A stretch of DNA of 64,000 bases. Source: Flavisolibacter longurius. Lineage in GTDB: Bacteria; Bacteroidota; Bacteroidia; Chitinophagales; Chitinophagaceae. Below, piece after piece: positions 8,123 to 16,855 of the stretch (position 1 is the stretch's first letter; the number at the start of each line of letters is the position of its first letter). The notes beneath the pieces were generated by a model. The model searched no databases, was not told the DNA's origin, and saw nothing but the letters and a program-made list of their open reading frames with translations. The position numbers were made by a program, and so were the translations under genes. The DNA lies in the NCBI GenBank assembly GCA_013327885.1, contig JABUMY010000002.1:248001-312000 (forward strand), given 5' to 3'.

Positions 8123-8957
8123 CGCTTACTATACCCTGATCACCGGTGCCAGTGAAGGCCTTGGAAAATTCCTGGCACTGGAATGTGCCCGCCGCCGGCG
8201 CAACCTGGTACTTTCCGCCCTGCCGGGCAGCGGACTTCGAAAGCTTGCTGCTTATATCACCGGGCAATACGGCGTGCATGTGGTGTATGTTGAAAAAGAT
8301 TTATCCACGGAAAAAAGCTGCTACGAGCTGGTAGCCGCAATTCGTGAAAAAGGCCTTGCCATCAACTGCCTGGTCAACAACGCCGGCATCGGCGGCAGTT
8401 TTGGCTTTGACGAAAAAGACGTGCCGTTTTACCACCGGCAGATCGGTGTGAACGTAGTGGCACCCACCATTCTTTCCCGCCTGCTGGTGGCCGACCTGCG
8501 GCGGCATGCCCCTTCGCATATTCTTAACATCAGCAGCCTTGCCGGTTTTTTTGCCCTGCCCAACAAGCAGGTTTACGGCGCAACCAAAGCTTATCTTTTC
8601 CGGTTCTCAAAAAGCCTGCGCACCGAGTTGAAGCAGGATAACATTCACGTTTCGGTACTTTGCCCGGGTGGCATGGATACCCGCTGGGAGTTGTTGCTGG
8701 AACACCGCATGGGTGCCAACTGGCTTTGCCGGCAATCCATTATGCACCCGGCCAAAGTAGCTGCCATTGCGCTGGACAGCATGTTGCAAAACAAAGCCGT
8801 TATTGTACCCGGCGCCTGGAACCGCGTTTTCCTGCTCTGGAACCGCATCTTTCCCGGCTGGCTGAAGACCCACCTTGTCCGTTACCAAACGCGAAAGCAT
8901 TCACCCCTGTTTGCTCCCGTGCCTGCCGAACCGGCCATGCCACTGGTGGCGGTATAA
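8115..8957 (+). CDS. Short-chain dehydrogenase/reductase (280 aa)
   Basis: A classical SDR: TGASEGLG cofactor motif near residue 10, NNAG at about 91-94, and the catalytic set ISSLAG ... YGATK. The C-terminal 60 residues are hydrophobic and basic (FLLWNRIFPGWLKTHLV), which could attach the enzyme to the membrane, as in SDRs acting on lipids or retinoid-like substrates. It is the last gene of the three-gene operon and is followed by a terminator at 8997-9023. Substrate unknown. Confidence 0.85.
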   Translation: MANAYYTLITGASEGLGKFLALECARRRRNLVLSALPGSGLRKLAAYITGQYGVHVVYVEKDLSTEKSCYELVAAIREKGLAINCLVNNAGIGGSFGFDEKDVPFYHRQIGVNVVAPTILSRLLVADLRRHAPSHILNISSLAGFFALPNKQVYGATKAYLFRFSKSLRTELKQDNIHVSVLCPGGMDTRWELLLEHRMGANWLCRQSIMHPAKVAAIALDSMLQNKAVIVPGAWNRVFLLWNRIFPGWLKTHLVRYQTRKHSPLFAPVPAEPAMPLVAV

Positions 8958-8996
8958 CCCAACAGTACTTGTAACCTGTGCACAGGGTGCGCCAGT

Positions 8997-9023
8997 CCTT
9001 GCGGATGGCTGCAAGGGCTTTTT
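8997..9023 (+). terminator. Rho-independent terminator after the SDR operon
   Basis: CCTTGC (8997-9002) pairs with GCAAGG (9011-9016) around an 8-nt loop and is followed by GCTTTTTGTT. It is 39 nt past the SDR stop and separates the operon from the receptor gene. Confidence 0.6.
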
Positions 9024-9145
9024 GTTGCCTATTCAGCAACAGGATTTGCTGTGCCTTGCAAAAAAGAATTCAAAAAGACCTCGTCTCAATAGATCCAGAT
9101 CCTGCAAAAATCCAGAACTGCATTTACTCACCTAAACGAACGTGT

Positions 9146-11815
9146 ATGAAAAAGAATCTACTCCTGCTATTTGCCCTGTTTACAGCTTTTGCAGCCGTTG
9201 CTCAAAAAACGGTAAGGGGAACGGTTACGGATGGCGCAGGCCCCGTGGCTAACGCCTCCGTACTGGTAAAAAACACCACCACTGGCACCACCACCAACGA
9301 CAGGGGAGAATTTGTGGTTGCCGTATCTTCTTTACCGGCAACCCTCTTGGTTTCGGCAGTGGGGTTTAACGGGCAGGAAGTGCTGGTAACCTCCGATGAA
9401 CCACTAGCCGTTTCGCTCAGCAATGCACAACGCATGCTGGAGCCCCTGGTGGTGGGCGGCACCTACGGCAACTTACCCCGACGCCTAACCGAAATGCCGG
9501 TTTCGGTAGAATACATCGGCCGCAGGGAATTGGAGAACAACCCGGCGAACGACTATTACAGCCTGCTTCTTTTTGCCAAGGGTGTTGATGTCACCACATC
9601 GAGCCTGACGTTTAAAACCTACAGTACCCGCGGGTTTAATTACAGCGGCAGTGCACGGGTGAACCAACTAACGGACGGCATGGACAACCAAACGCCGGGA
9701 CTGAATTTCCCGATTGGCAATTTTGCCGGGCTTACCGAGTTGGATGTGGCCTCCATTACGGTTTTGCCGGGTGCTTCCTCTGCACTGTACGGACCTGGTG
9801 GTATGAACGGCACGATCCTTATCAACAGCAAAAATCCCTTTCAGCACCAGGGACTTTCGGTGCTGGTAAAACAAGGGGTTACCAATGTTGACAAAATCCA
9901 GCGTCCTGACATAGAACCGTATCATGATGTAGCCCTTCGCTATGCAAAAGCGTTTAACAGGTTTGCTTTTAAGATAGGGGCCCAATACCTGAAAGCCACC
10001 GATTGGCTGGCTGGTGACGAAAGCAATTATACAAGGATGGGCGATGTGGGCAGGGTCATTCCCGGCACCCGGGCTAGCGATCCGAATTATGACGGTGTGA
10101 ATGTGTATGGCGATGAAACATCGCAAAATGTACGCAACATTGTCAACCTCGTTTATCAGGCTTACGGTCAACCGGCACCGGGATCCAATATACCCGGTAC
10201 CAATATCGCCTGGGCCAATGCCTTGCAGAATACGCCCAATGAAAATGTATCCCGAACCGGTTATCATGAACGTGATGTGATTGATCCAACAACAAAAAAT
10301 ATTAAGTTGTCGGGTGCCCTGCACTATAAGCTGACAATGAATACGGAAGCGCAGCTGATGGGTTACTGGGGCACCGGCAATACCGTTTACACCGGTAACA
10401 ACCGTTATGCGTTAAAAGATATTAAGATCGGCCAGTACAAACTAGAGATCCGTAATCCAAACTGGTTTTTGCGTGGCTACACTACACAGGAAAATGCCGG
10501 CGAGGCCTATAGTGCTACGGCTGCGATGCAGGTCATGAATGAACTGTGGAAGCCCAGTGCCAGCTGGTACACTGAATACGCCATTGCCTACCTGACAGCA
10601 ACAGGCCAAGGCGCCGATAAAGCAACCGCTATGCAGGCTGGCCGCCAGTTTGCCGACCGTAACCGTCCGCAAGCCGGCACACCTGAATTCAAACAATTCT
10701 TTGACCAGGCCCGCAGCATTCCGCTGCCAAAGGGCGGACTGTTCAAAGAAAAATCACAGCTATGGATGACCGAAGGCCAGTATAATTTTTCGCACCTGCT
10801 GCCGGGTGTTGATATTGTTGTTGGCGGCAACTGGAAAAAATTTGTGCTCAATTCGGCCGGTACCATCTTTATTGATACACTGGAACCTATCCACATCAAT
10901 GAATGGGGTGCGTACGCACAGGCCACCAAAAAACTGGGCAACCACGTCACGCTTTCGTTTGCCGGCCGCTACGACAAGAACGGTGATTTTAAAGGCCGCT
11001 TTACACCAAGGGCCACAGCGCTGGTGAACATTGCCGACGGACAAAACCTGCGGTTTTCCTATCAAACGGCGTATCGTTTTCCCACGTCCACGCAGCGGTA
11101 CATACGGCTGGATGTAGGCAGCTACACCATTCTTGGCGGACTGCCCTGGGTGATGGATTTTATGCAAGGCCCGGTAATGGAACTGGATGGCACCACGCCA
11201 AAGCCCTATGCCTACAAGGCGCTAAAGCCCGAAAGCATGCGGTCGTTTGAAGCCGGTTACAAGGGATTGATCGGCGGCAAGCTGCTGGTAGATGTTTACG
11301 GTTATTATGGCCGGTACACCGATTTCCTGGGAAGAAATGTATTGATCGATTCGAAAGGCGATATCTATTCGACAGTGGTGAACAGCACCACCGAAGTCAG
11401 TACCTACGGCGCCGGGGCCGGAATCGATTACCGCATGCCGCAGAATTTTTTCCTGGCCGTGAATGGTTACCACGATGTGCTGGATGATGTGCCCACTGGC
11501 TTCCAGGCTTTTTTCAATACACCCAAATACAGGGTAACAGCCGGCTTTGGCAACAGTGGTTTGGGCAAATCGGCACAACTTGGTTTCAACATCATGGCCC
11601 GCTGGCAGGATGCATTCTTTAGCGAAGGCGAACTGGCCAACGGACCGGTAGAGGCTTTTACCACCCTTGATGCGATGATCAGCTATAAGCTGCCAAAAAT
11701 AAAAAGCACCATCAAAATCGGTGGCACCAATCTTCTTAATCATTATTACAAAAACGCCTATGCCAATCCCGGGATCGGCGGGCTGTATTATGTGAGTTTT
11801 GGATATGGCTTGTAG
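9146..11815 (+). CDS. TonB-dependent outer-membrane receptor (889 aa)
   Basis: ATG 9146 gives a standard signal peptide (MKKNLLLLFALFTAFAAVAQ); an upstream in-frame extension of 56 residues lacks coding character. Domains in order: carboxypeptidase-regulatory-like beta-sandwich (about 22-105), plug (about 110-240, with VNQLTDGMDNQ and LPGASSALYGPGGMNGTI), and a 22-strand barrel ending in YYVSFGYGL. It should import a ligand across the outer membrane using TonB-ExbBD energy. No SusD-like partner, siderophore or vitamin gene is adjacent, so it resembles stand-alone siderophore- or cobalamin-type receptors rather than a glycan SusC. Substrate unknown. Confidence 0.9.
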   Translation: MKKNLLLLFALFTAFAAVAQKTVRGTVTDGAGPVANASVLVKNTTTGTTTNDRGEFVVAVSSLPATLLVSAVGFNGQEVLVTSDEPLAVSLSNAQRMLEPLVVGGTYGNLPRRLTEMPVSVEYIGRRELENNPANDYYSLLLFAKGVDVTTSSLTFKTYSTRGFNYSGSARVNQLTDGMDNQTPGLNFPIGNFAGLTELDVASITVLPGASSALYGPGGMNGTILINSKNPFQHQGLSVLVKQGVTNVDKIQRPDIEPYHDVALRYAKAFNRFAFKIGAQYLKATDWLAGDESNYTRMGDVGRVIPGTRASDPNYDGVNVYGDETSQNVRNIVNLVYQAYGQPAPGSNIPGTNIAWANALQNTPNENVSRTGYHERDVIDPTTKNIKLSGALHYKLTMNTEAQLMGYWGTGNTVYTGNNRYALKDIKIGQYKLEIRNPNWFLRGYTTQENAGEAYSATAAMQVMNELWKPSASWYTEYAIAYLTATGQGADKATAMQAGRQFADRNRPQAGTPEFKQFFDQARSIPLPKGGLFKEKSQLWMTEGQYNFSHLLPGVDIVVGGNWKKFVLNSAGTIFIDTLEPIHINEWGAYAQATKKLGNHVTLSFAGRYDKNGDFKGRFTPRATALVNIADGQNLRFSYQTAYRFPTSTQRYIRLDVGSYTILGGLPWVMDFMQGPVMELDGTTPKPYAYKALKPESMRSFEAGYKGLIGGKLLVDVYGYYGRYTDFLGRNVLIDSKGDIYSTVVNSTTEVSTYGAGAGIDYRMPQNFFLAVNGYHDVLDDVPTGFQAFFNTPKYRVTAGFGNSGLGKSAQLGFNIMARWQDAFFSEGELANGPVEAFTTLDAMISYKLPKIKSTIKIGGTNLLNHYYKNAYANPGIGGLYYVSFGYGL

Positions 11816-11931
11816 AATCAAATTCTTTTACACGGTAAACAAAATGCGCTTCTGAAAATTCAGGAACGTTCAGGCTGCCGGTACTTCACCGGCTGCCAAT
11901 CAACAAGATTTTCACACACACAACTTTTTTT

Positions 11932-12384
11932 ATGAAAAAGATCTTTTTTGCATTGGTCTGTATCATCACGTTTTTTGTTGGCAGCACACAGCAGTTACCG
12001 CTACAAATATCAACCGACATAAGTGATGTTGAACGGGAACAGGATTACCTACAGAAAAGTAAAAATCAAAAACTCGTCGGAGGGTTGCTTGCATCAGGCG
12101 GCGTGGCAATGCTAACCATTGGGATGTTGCAGTTTCTATCTGATTTTAGTGATGGTTTATCCTTCTCGAGTTCCTCGTCCGGTGAACGAGGGTCAAAGGA
12201 TTTCGGCGAAGGGTTTTGCATAGCCGGTGGTGTTGCTTTGGCGGGTAGCCTTCCTTTTCTTTTGGCTTCCCGTAGAAATAACCGAAAGGCCAGGCTGCTC
12301 GCAAAAAACAACACAACCTACATTACGCCTTCGTTCCGGATCACCCAGGCGGCTTTCGGCATTGCTATTCCCATCGGAAGGTAG
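11932..12384 (+). CDS. Small membrane protein of unknown function (150 aa)
   Basis: An N-terminal signal peptide or membrane segment (MKKIFFALVCIITFFVGS) is followed by a polar region, a second hydrophobic helix (VGGLLASGGVAMLTIGML), a serine- and glycine-rich loop, and a third (FCIAGGVALAGSLPFLLAS) followed by basic residues. The C-terminal 30 residues look like beta-strands. I know of similar small proteins in Bacteroidota without assigned function. It sits between the receptor and lysS, with no overlap to either. Confidence 0.65.
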   Translation: MKKIFFALVCIITFFVGSTQQLPLQISTDISDVEREQDYLQKSKNQKLVGGLLASGGVAMLTIGMLQFLSDFSDGLSFSSSSSGERGSKDFGEGFCIAGGVALAGSLPFLLASRRNNRKARLLAKNNTTYITPSFRITQAAFGIAIPIGR

Positions 12385-12410
12385 CACCGTGTTATTCCCC
12401 TGCCTGTCAG

Positions 12411-12418
12411 TACCTTTG
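12411..12418 (+). promoter_or_regulatory. -7 promoter box TACCTTTG of lysS
   Basis: A perfect TAnnTTTG box lies 23 nt before ATG 12442. A clear -33 TTG is not visible at the expected distance. Confidence 0.5.
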
Positions 12419-12441
12419 CAGCACTTTGAAATAACGTGCAC

Positions 12442-13998
12442 ATGCAAACACAACATTTTTCGGAACAGGAACTTATACGCAGGGAAAAATTAATTCAATT
12501 GCAGGCCCTGGGCATCAATCCCTACCCTGCTGCTTTATACCCGGTTACCCATCATTCGATTCAAATAAAAAAAGCGTTTACTGACGAGACCAAAGATGAT
12601 TTTGCCGAGGTCTGCCTGGCTGGCCGCATCATGAGCGTTCGCGACATGGGAAAGGCTTCCTTTGCTGAACTGCAGGATGAACAAGGCCGCATCCAGATCT
12701 ATGTGCGCAAAGACGACCTGACAAAGGACGGCGATTCGACCCTTTACGATCCCGTTTGGAAAAAGCTGACTGACCTGGGTGATTTTGTCGGCGTGAAAGG
12801 ATTTGTGTTTCGGACAAAACTGGGCGAAATTTCGGTGCATGTAACCGAACTGACGTTGCTGGCCAAGTCGTTGCGGCCGCTGCCGATTGTAAAAGAAGCG
12901 GACGGTCAGTCTTACGATGCCGTTACCGATCCCGAATTCAAATACCGCCAGCGCTATGCCGACCTGGTGATCAATCCTTCGGTAAAAGAAACCTTTGTCA
13001 AACGTACAAAGCTGATGAACTCCATCCGCGAATTCATGAACGAGCATGGTGCGCTGGAAGTGGATACGCCGGTATTGCAAAGCATTCCCGGTGGCGCAGC
13101 GGCCCGTCCGTTCATCACGCATCACAATGCACTGGATGTACCGTTTTACCTGCGTATTGCCAACGAGCTTTATTTAAAGCGTTTGATCGTTGGCGGTTTC
13201 GATTGGGTGTATGAATTCAGTCGCAACTTCCGCAACGAAGGCATGGACCGTACGCACAACCCCGAGTTCACCATTCTTGAATTTTACACGGCTTACAAAG
13301 ACTACCTGTGGATGATGAACGTAACCGAAAAGCTGCTGGAAAAAGCAGCAGTGGACGTAACCGGCACCACGGATGTAACGGTCGGCGAAAAGATCATTTC
13401 TTTTAAAGCACCGTTTCAGCGCATTTCCATTTACGATGCCATCAAAGAACACACAGGCATCGACGTTAGTGCCATGAATGAATCACAGCTTCGCGAAGCC
13501 TGCAGCCAGTTAGGTATTCATACTGATGCTACCATGGGTCATGGAAAATTAATTGACGAGATCTTTGGTGAGAAATGCGAGCACCACTACATACAACCTA
13601 CGTTCATTATTGACTACCCCGTTGAAATGAGCCCGCTGACCAAAAAGCACCGCAGCAAGCCCGGGCTGGTAGAGCGTTTTGAGCTCATGATCAACGGTAA
13701 AGAAGTAGCCAATGCCTACAGCGAATTGAACGACCCCATCGACCAGCGGGAACGCTTTGAAGAGCAGGTTCGTCTGATGGAACGCGGTGATGTGGAAGCG
13801 ATGTATATCGATCATGATTTCCTGCGGGCACTGGAATACGGTATGCCGCCAACTGCCGGTATCGGTATTGGCATCGATCGTTTGTGCATGCTGCTTACCA
13901 ACCAGCCATCTATTCAAGATGTGCTGTTCTTTCCGCAAATGCGGCCGGAAAAATTCGGCGGCGAAGATGCCGGCGATGTGGTGAAGGTCAAAGAATAA
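12442..13998 (+). CDS. lysS: Lysyl-tRNA synthetase, class II (518 aa)
   Basis: Charges tRNA-Lys with lysine. The N-terminal OB-fold anticodon-binding domain (about 55-160) precedes the class II catalytic core: motif 1 around [17 protein letters not shown], motif 2 [14 protein letters not shown] and motif 3 [12 protein letters not shown]. The length is close to the usual 500 residues. I use ATG 12442 rather than the in-frame GTG at 12436. A -7 box is upstream and a strong terminator follows at 14022, so the gene is monocistronic. The C-terminus ends in a short charged tail ([11 protein letters not shown]). Confidence 0.95.
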   Translation: MQTQHFSEQELIRREKLIQLQALGINPYPAALYPVTHHSIQIKKAFTDETKDDFAEVCLAGRIMSVRDMGKASFAELQDEQGRIQIYVRKDDLTKDGDSTLYDPVWKKLTDLGDFVGVKGFVFRTKLGEISVHVTELTLLAKSLRPLPIVKEADGQSYDAVTDPEFKYRQRYADLVINPSVKETFVKRTKLMNSIREFMNEHGALEVDTPVLQSIPGGAAARPFITHHNALDVPFYLRIANELYLKRLIVGGFDWVYEFSRNFRNEGMDRTHNPEFTILEFYTAYKDYLWMMNVTEKLLEKAAVDVTGTTDVTVGEKIISFKAPFQRISIYDAIKEHTGIDVSAMNESQLREACSQLGIHTDATMGHGKLIDEIFGEKCEHHYIQPTFIIDYPVEMSPLTKKHRSKPGLVERFELMINGKEVANAYSELNDPIDQRERFEEQVRLMERGDVEAMYIDHDFLRALEYGMPPTAGIGIGIDRLCMLLTNQPSIQDVLFFPQMRPEKFGGEDAGDVVKVKE

Positions 13999-14021
13999 AT
14001 TTCGCAAGGCGCGAAGGAGAA

Positions 14022-14048
14022 AAGGAGAAGAAAACTTCTCCTTTTTTA
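14022..14048 (+). terminator. Terminator of lysS
   Basis: AAGGAGAAG (14022-14030) pairs with CTTCTCCTT around AAAA, followed by a T run. The core hairpin AGGAGAAG-AAAA-CTTCTCCT recurs exactly at 14636-14655. Confidence 0.85.
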
Positions 14049-14117
14049 TTGTAATGCTTTGGATATTGACCTGATAGATTCGAGCAAAATAAAATATAGA
14101 CAGAAACTGAAGACACT

Positions 14118-14203
14118 GACCCCGGAGGGGTCTTCTGTGAATAGCCCCGGGTGAAAACCGGGGAATGATTAGCGATAAAGGACAACGACCCTGGAGTGGG
14201 TCG
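14118..14203. repeat. Triple-palindrome intergenic repeat
   Basis: Three short GC-rich palindromes lie in a row: GACCCCGGAGGGGTC (14118-14132), CCCCGG-N7-CCGGGG (14145-14163) and CGACCC-N6-GGGTCG (14186-14203). The first and third are variants of the same sequence flanking the second. I recognise this GACCCCGGAGGGGTC / CCCCGGGTGAAA pattern as a dispersed intergenic repeat in Bacteroidota and some Planctomycetota. It lies in the 362-nt gap between lysS and 14361, which otherwise holds no gene I can see. Confidence 0.65.
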
Positions 14204-14360
14204 AACAGCAGCGCCGAAGAATAAAACAAATTAAACACTTTAGGGTCGGACAGCACAGAACAAAACATGCTGCCAAAAGGCAAATGGTTTTGCCCGGCTT
14301 TTTTGAATGGCAGAGATTCCTTGTGCACAGTATTTGTGAGAGAATACAAAACATTCAATT

Positions 14361-14594
14361 ATGGCAAAAGAAAGTTCAGGCAGAAGTGGTTCGGGCAAGC
14401 GGGAAACGATTGCTCCCAACGGAGACAAGCGTTATGTGCGCCGCGATGAAGGCGGACGGTTTTCAGAGAGTGACGATGTTAGCCGCTCCCTCAGCCAGGA
14501 CCGGAAACGGACTGCTAAAAACGATACGGAACCGGGTCAGGGTGACAGGGGCGACCGCAAGACCGGCTCTACAAAAAAAAGCAGCGGACGGTAA
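14361..14594 (+). CDS. Small disordered conserved protein (77 aa)
   Basis: A very hydrophilic protein rich in S, G, R, K and D, with no predicted folded core or signal peptide. It matches a pattern I know from several phyla: GKRE near the start, then DKRYVRRDEGGRFSESDDV, a Q/R-rich middle and a PGQGDRGDRK end. The function is unknown; its basic, disordered nature suggests nucleic-acid association or a stress role. It is a single gene, closed by the terminator at 14636. Confidence 0.75.
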   Translation: MAKESSGRSGSGKRETIAPNGDKRYVRRDEGGRFSESDDVSRSLSQDRKRTAKNDTEPGQGDRGDRKTGSTKKSSGR

Positions 14595-14635
14595 GGGAAC
14601 TAGCCTTGCTGGCGGCGAAGCTTGTTATTTTTATG

Positions 14636-14664
14636 AGGAGAAGAAAACTTCTCCTTTTTAATTT
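14636..14664. terminator. Bidirectional terminator, copy of the lysS hairpin
   Basis: AGGAGAAG (14636-14643), loop AAAA, CTTCTCCT (14648-14655), then a T-rich run, with A-rich sequence on the other side. It ends the plus-strand gene at 14594 and overlaps the stop of the minus-strand gene (14658). Hairpin and loop are identical to the lysS terminator. Confidence 0.8.
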
Positions 14665-15305
14665 TTAACCGGGTAGCCCATTACATTTTTTCCCAGGATG
14701 ATGTTTCTTTCTGCATAAAATATATCGCCTCTTTTCACCGGTTTCAGGATGCCGTTGCCACCGCGGTTGCGCATGCTGTTGCGTACCTCTGCGGTCAGGA
14801 AGGGATCGTCATCAAAATGATAATCATCGATCCAGTATTCTCCTTTATCCGGCTCTTTTACGGTAATGTGTATATGTGCCGGCGGGCCCGTTTTAGAATA
14901 CGATGCCGGCCGGATGGTGTAAAACCGGTAGGCACCTTTGGCATTTGTTTTTAACCATCCACGAACAGTACCATGGCGTCGTGCCCAACCGGTTTCGTTG
15001 CCGGTTGTACGGTATTTCCCTGACTGATCGGTTTGATAAACATAGAGCACCACATGGGGCGCCGGTGTTTTGCCATCGCTTTTGTACACCGTACCAGTGA
15101 CCACCAGTTTGGGCCCTTCTTCCCCGAAGATGGGCAAGGTGTCCACTTCATTCAATTGTTCAAACGGAATGGTGCTTTCGTAAATGGCTTCGCAGCCTTC
15201 GCATGGTCCACCAATGGCTACGGAGGATTCGTTGTTTACCGGTTTTGCATTTTGAGCGCTGCATCCAATAACAAGCAAAAGCAGTGGGAAGAATAGGATA
15301 AGCAT
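14658..15305 (-). CDS. Lipoprotein with intradiol dioxygenase fold (215 aa)
   Basis: A lipoprotein signal (lipobox VIGC) precedes a linker with CEGCE and a domain of the intradiol ring-cleavage dioxygenase type (residues about 50-200). The family's iron ligands appear present: tyrosines in SGKYR and RPASY, and histidines in PAHIHITV. The first beta-strands carry the carboxypeptidase-like GTVYKSDGKTPAPHVVLYV. Known enzymes of the family open catechol rings in the cytoplasm; a membrane-anchored extracytoplasmic version is common in Bacteroidota but of unknown substrate. ATG 15305 is chosen because the frame upstream offers only a TTG. Stand-alone gene. Confidence 0.8.
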   Translation of the reverse strand: MLILFFPLLLLVIGCSAQNAKPVNNESSVAIGGPCEGCEAIYESTIPFEQLNEVDTLPIFGEEGPKLVVTGTVYKSDGKTPAPHVVLYVYQTDQSGKYRTTGNETGWARRHGTVRGWLKTNAKGAYRFYTIRPASYSKTGPPAHIHITVKEPDKGEYWIDDYHFDDDPFLTAEVRNSMRNRGGNGILKPVKRGDIFYAERNIILGKNVMGYPVKN

Positions 15306-15542
15306 AAAACAAGGTTTCTGAAGCAAAGGTTTTATTCTTTGGAAAGGATGGGAAATCGTTTACATATCCTGTAAAAAACACTTGATGAACGTGAGCATTC
15401 ATTCCGTCGGAAGTGCTTTTCGAAATATTAAATTGGAAGAATATATATTAAATAATTCACTAACTTAATAGCACGTTCTTACTCCTTGACAGACGTTCAG
15501 TACAAAGCGAATCATTTTTACTCATTCTAAAATCAACACGTC

Positions 15543-15923
15543 ATGTTACTACAAACCATCCTTCTGGACTTTTGGGACAGCATCAGCGGTAAAAGCAAAA
15601 CAAGAAGCCTGCTTCAGCCGTATGTTACGGACGAAGCGCTTTATCAGCATGTGGAAATGTTTGAAGGCGGATTTCCGCAATACCGCCTGAAGGCTGAAGA
15701 CATTATTGAGCAGGGCGACAAAGTGGTGGTCGGGGCCGTTTTCAGCGGTACACATACCGGCACCTTCAATGGCATTCCTGCCACCGGCAAATCCGTTGAG
15801 CTGCCGTTTATTATCATCTACCGTTTCGAGAACGGAAAGATTGCTGAGCACTGGCTGGAGGCCAACCATCTGGCCTTGTTGACGCAATTGGGTGTGATGA
15901 ATACAGAAGCGGCAACGGCGTGA
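15543..15923 (+). CDS. SnoaL-like protein, NTF2 fold (126 aa)
   Basis: The sequence has the SnoaL/ester-cyclase pattern: an N-terminal helix pair, IEQGDKVVVGAVFSGTHTG, then PATGKSVELPFIIIYRFENGKIAEHW. Such domains form alpha+beta barrels and act in polyketide cyclisation, hydration or small-molecule binding; in genomes of this kind the substrate is usually unknown. There is no signal peptide, so it is cytoplasmic. It is divergent from the dioxygenase-fold gene and closed by a strong terminator. Confidence 0.8.
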   Translation: MLLQTILLDFWDSISGKSKTRSLLQPYVTDEALYQHVEMFEGGFPQYRLKAEDIIEQGDKVVVGAVFSGTHTGTFNGIPATGKSVELPFIIIYRFENGKIAEHWLEANHLALLTQLGVMNTEAATA

Positions 15924-15940
15924 TCATTCATGCAAAAAAG

Positions 15941-15974
15941 AAAAAGCCACAGGAAGTAAACCTGTGGCTTTTTT
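15941..15974. terminator. Bidirectional terminator
   Basis: A perfect 13-bp stem, AAAAAGCCACAGG (15941-15953) with CCTGTGGCTTTTT (15961-15973), loop 7 nt. It lies between the convergent genes ending at 15923 and 16007. Confidence 0.9.
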
Positions 15975-16006
15975 AATGATGGCTTACGGCAACTAGGATG
16001 GCTTGA

Positions 16007-16852
16007 TCAAGACTTCCATTCCTGTTTTTCTGCATCCAAAAAAATATCGGTCATCAACGGCTGCGAAGCATCGACAGCATAGCTCTCAAAATCCGTTACC
16101 CCTTCTTTGCGCAACACCTCTTCATCAATAAAAAAATTGCCGGTGCAATCCGTTGAGGATTTGGACAGGATGGCGTACGCCGCATCCGCCACGATCTCCG
16201 GTTTGCGACTCATGCGCATCAGGGTATCGCCACCCAAAAGATTTTGCACGGCGGCGGTAGCAATGGTGGTTTGCGGCCACAGGGCATTGACGGCAATGCG
16301 GTCCTTGCGCAACTCTTCGGCAAGACCGGTCACGATCATGCTCATACCGTATTTGCTGATGGTATAGGCCAAGTGCTGCGAAAACCATTTGGGATTCATG
16401 TTGAGCGGAGGCGATAGATTGAGAATATGGGCATTGGCCGACTGGCGCAAGTGCGGAATACAGCTTTTGCACATAAAAAACGTTCCGCGGATCTCGATGT
16501 CCATCATCAGGTCGAAGCGCTTGGCATCGGTTTGCTCAGTTGGTGTCAGGCTGATAGCGCTGGCATTGTTCACCAGGATATCGATGCCGCCAAATGTTTT
16601 GACCGTTTCCTGAACGGCAGCTTCGATCTGGTCTTCAAAGCGGATGTCGCACTGCAGCGGCAGGCATTTTATGCTGTATTCTTCCAGCTCTTTTGCCGCC
16701 GTGTAAATGGTGCCTTCCAACCTGGGATGCGGTTCGGTGGTTTTTGCTGCAATGGCAATGTTGCAGCCTTCCTTGGCCAACCGCAGGGCAATGGCTTTTC
16801 CAATACCGCGGCTCCCACCAGTAATGAGGGCGGTTTTGTTTCTTACTTCCAT
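16007..16852 (-). CDS. Short-chain dehydrogenase, HSDL2-like (281 aa)
   Basis: A classical SDR with TGGSRGIG at residues 11-18, NNAS, and the active-site YTISKYG. The stretch AAKTTEPHPRLEGTIYTAA after the cofactor motif and the LNLSPPLNMNP segment are typical of hydroxysteroid dehydrogenase-like protein 2, a group linked to fatty-acid metabolism. The sterol-carrier domain of animal HSDL2 is absent. Its start is 3 nt downstream of the aldo/keto reductase stop, so the two form an operon of NAD(P)-dependent oxidoreductases. Substrate unknown. Confidence 0.85.
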   Translation of the reverse strand: MEVRNKTALITGGSRGIGKAIALRLAKEGCNIAIAAKTTEPHPRLEGTIYTAAKELEEYSIKCLPLQCDIRFEDQIEAAVQETVKTFGGIDILVNNASAISLTPTEQTDAKRFDLMMDIEIRGTFFMCKSCIPHLRQSANAHILNLSPPLNMNPKWFSQHLAYTISKYGMSMIVTGLAEELRKDRIAVNALWPQTTIATAAVQNLLGGDTLMRMSRKPEIVADAAYAILSKSSTDCTGNFFIDEEVLRKEGVTDFESYAVDASQPLMTDIFLDAEKQEWKS

Positions 16853-16855
16853 ATA

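Noticed and set aside
8958-9145. Possible riboswitch upstream of the TonB-dependent receptor
   Set aside because: The only clear structure is a terminator hairpin after the SDR gene; no cobalamin-box or other aptamer core could be recognised.
9668-10324. Minus-strand open frame of 218 codons
   Set aside because: Antisense to the TonB-dependent receptor.
13549-14358. Minus-strand open frame of 269 codons running from lysS into the downstream repeat
   Set aside because: Half is antisense to lysS and the rest is translated triple-palindrome repeat; no start or family support.
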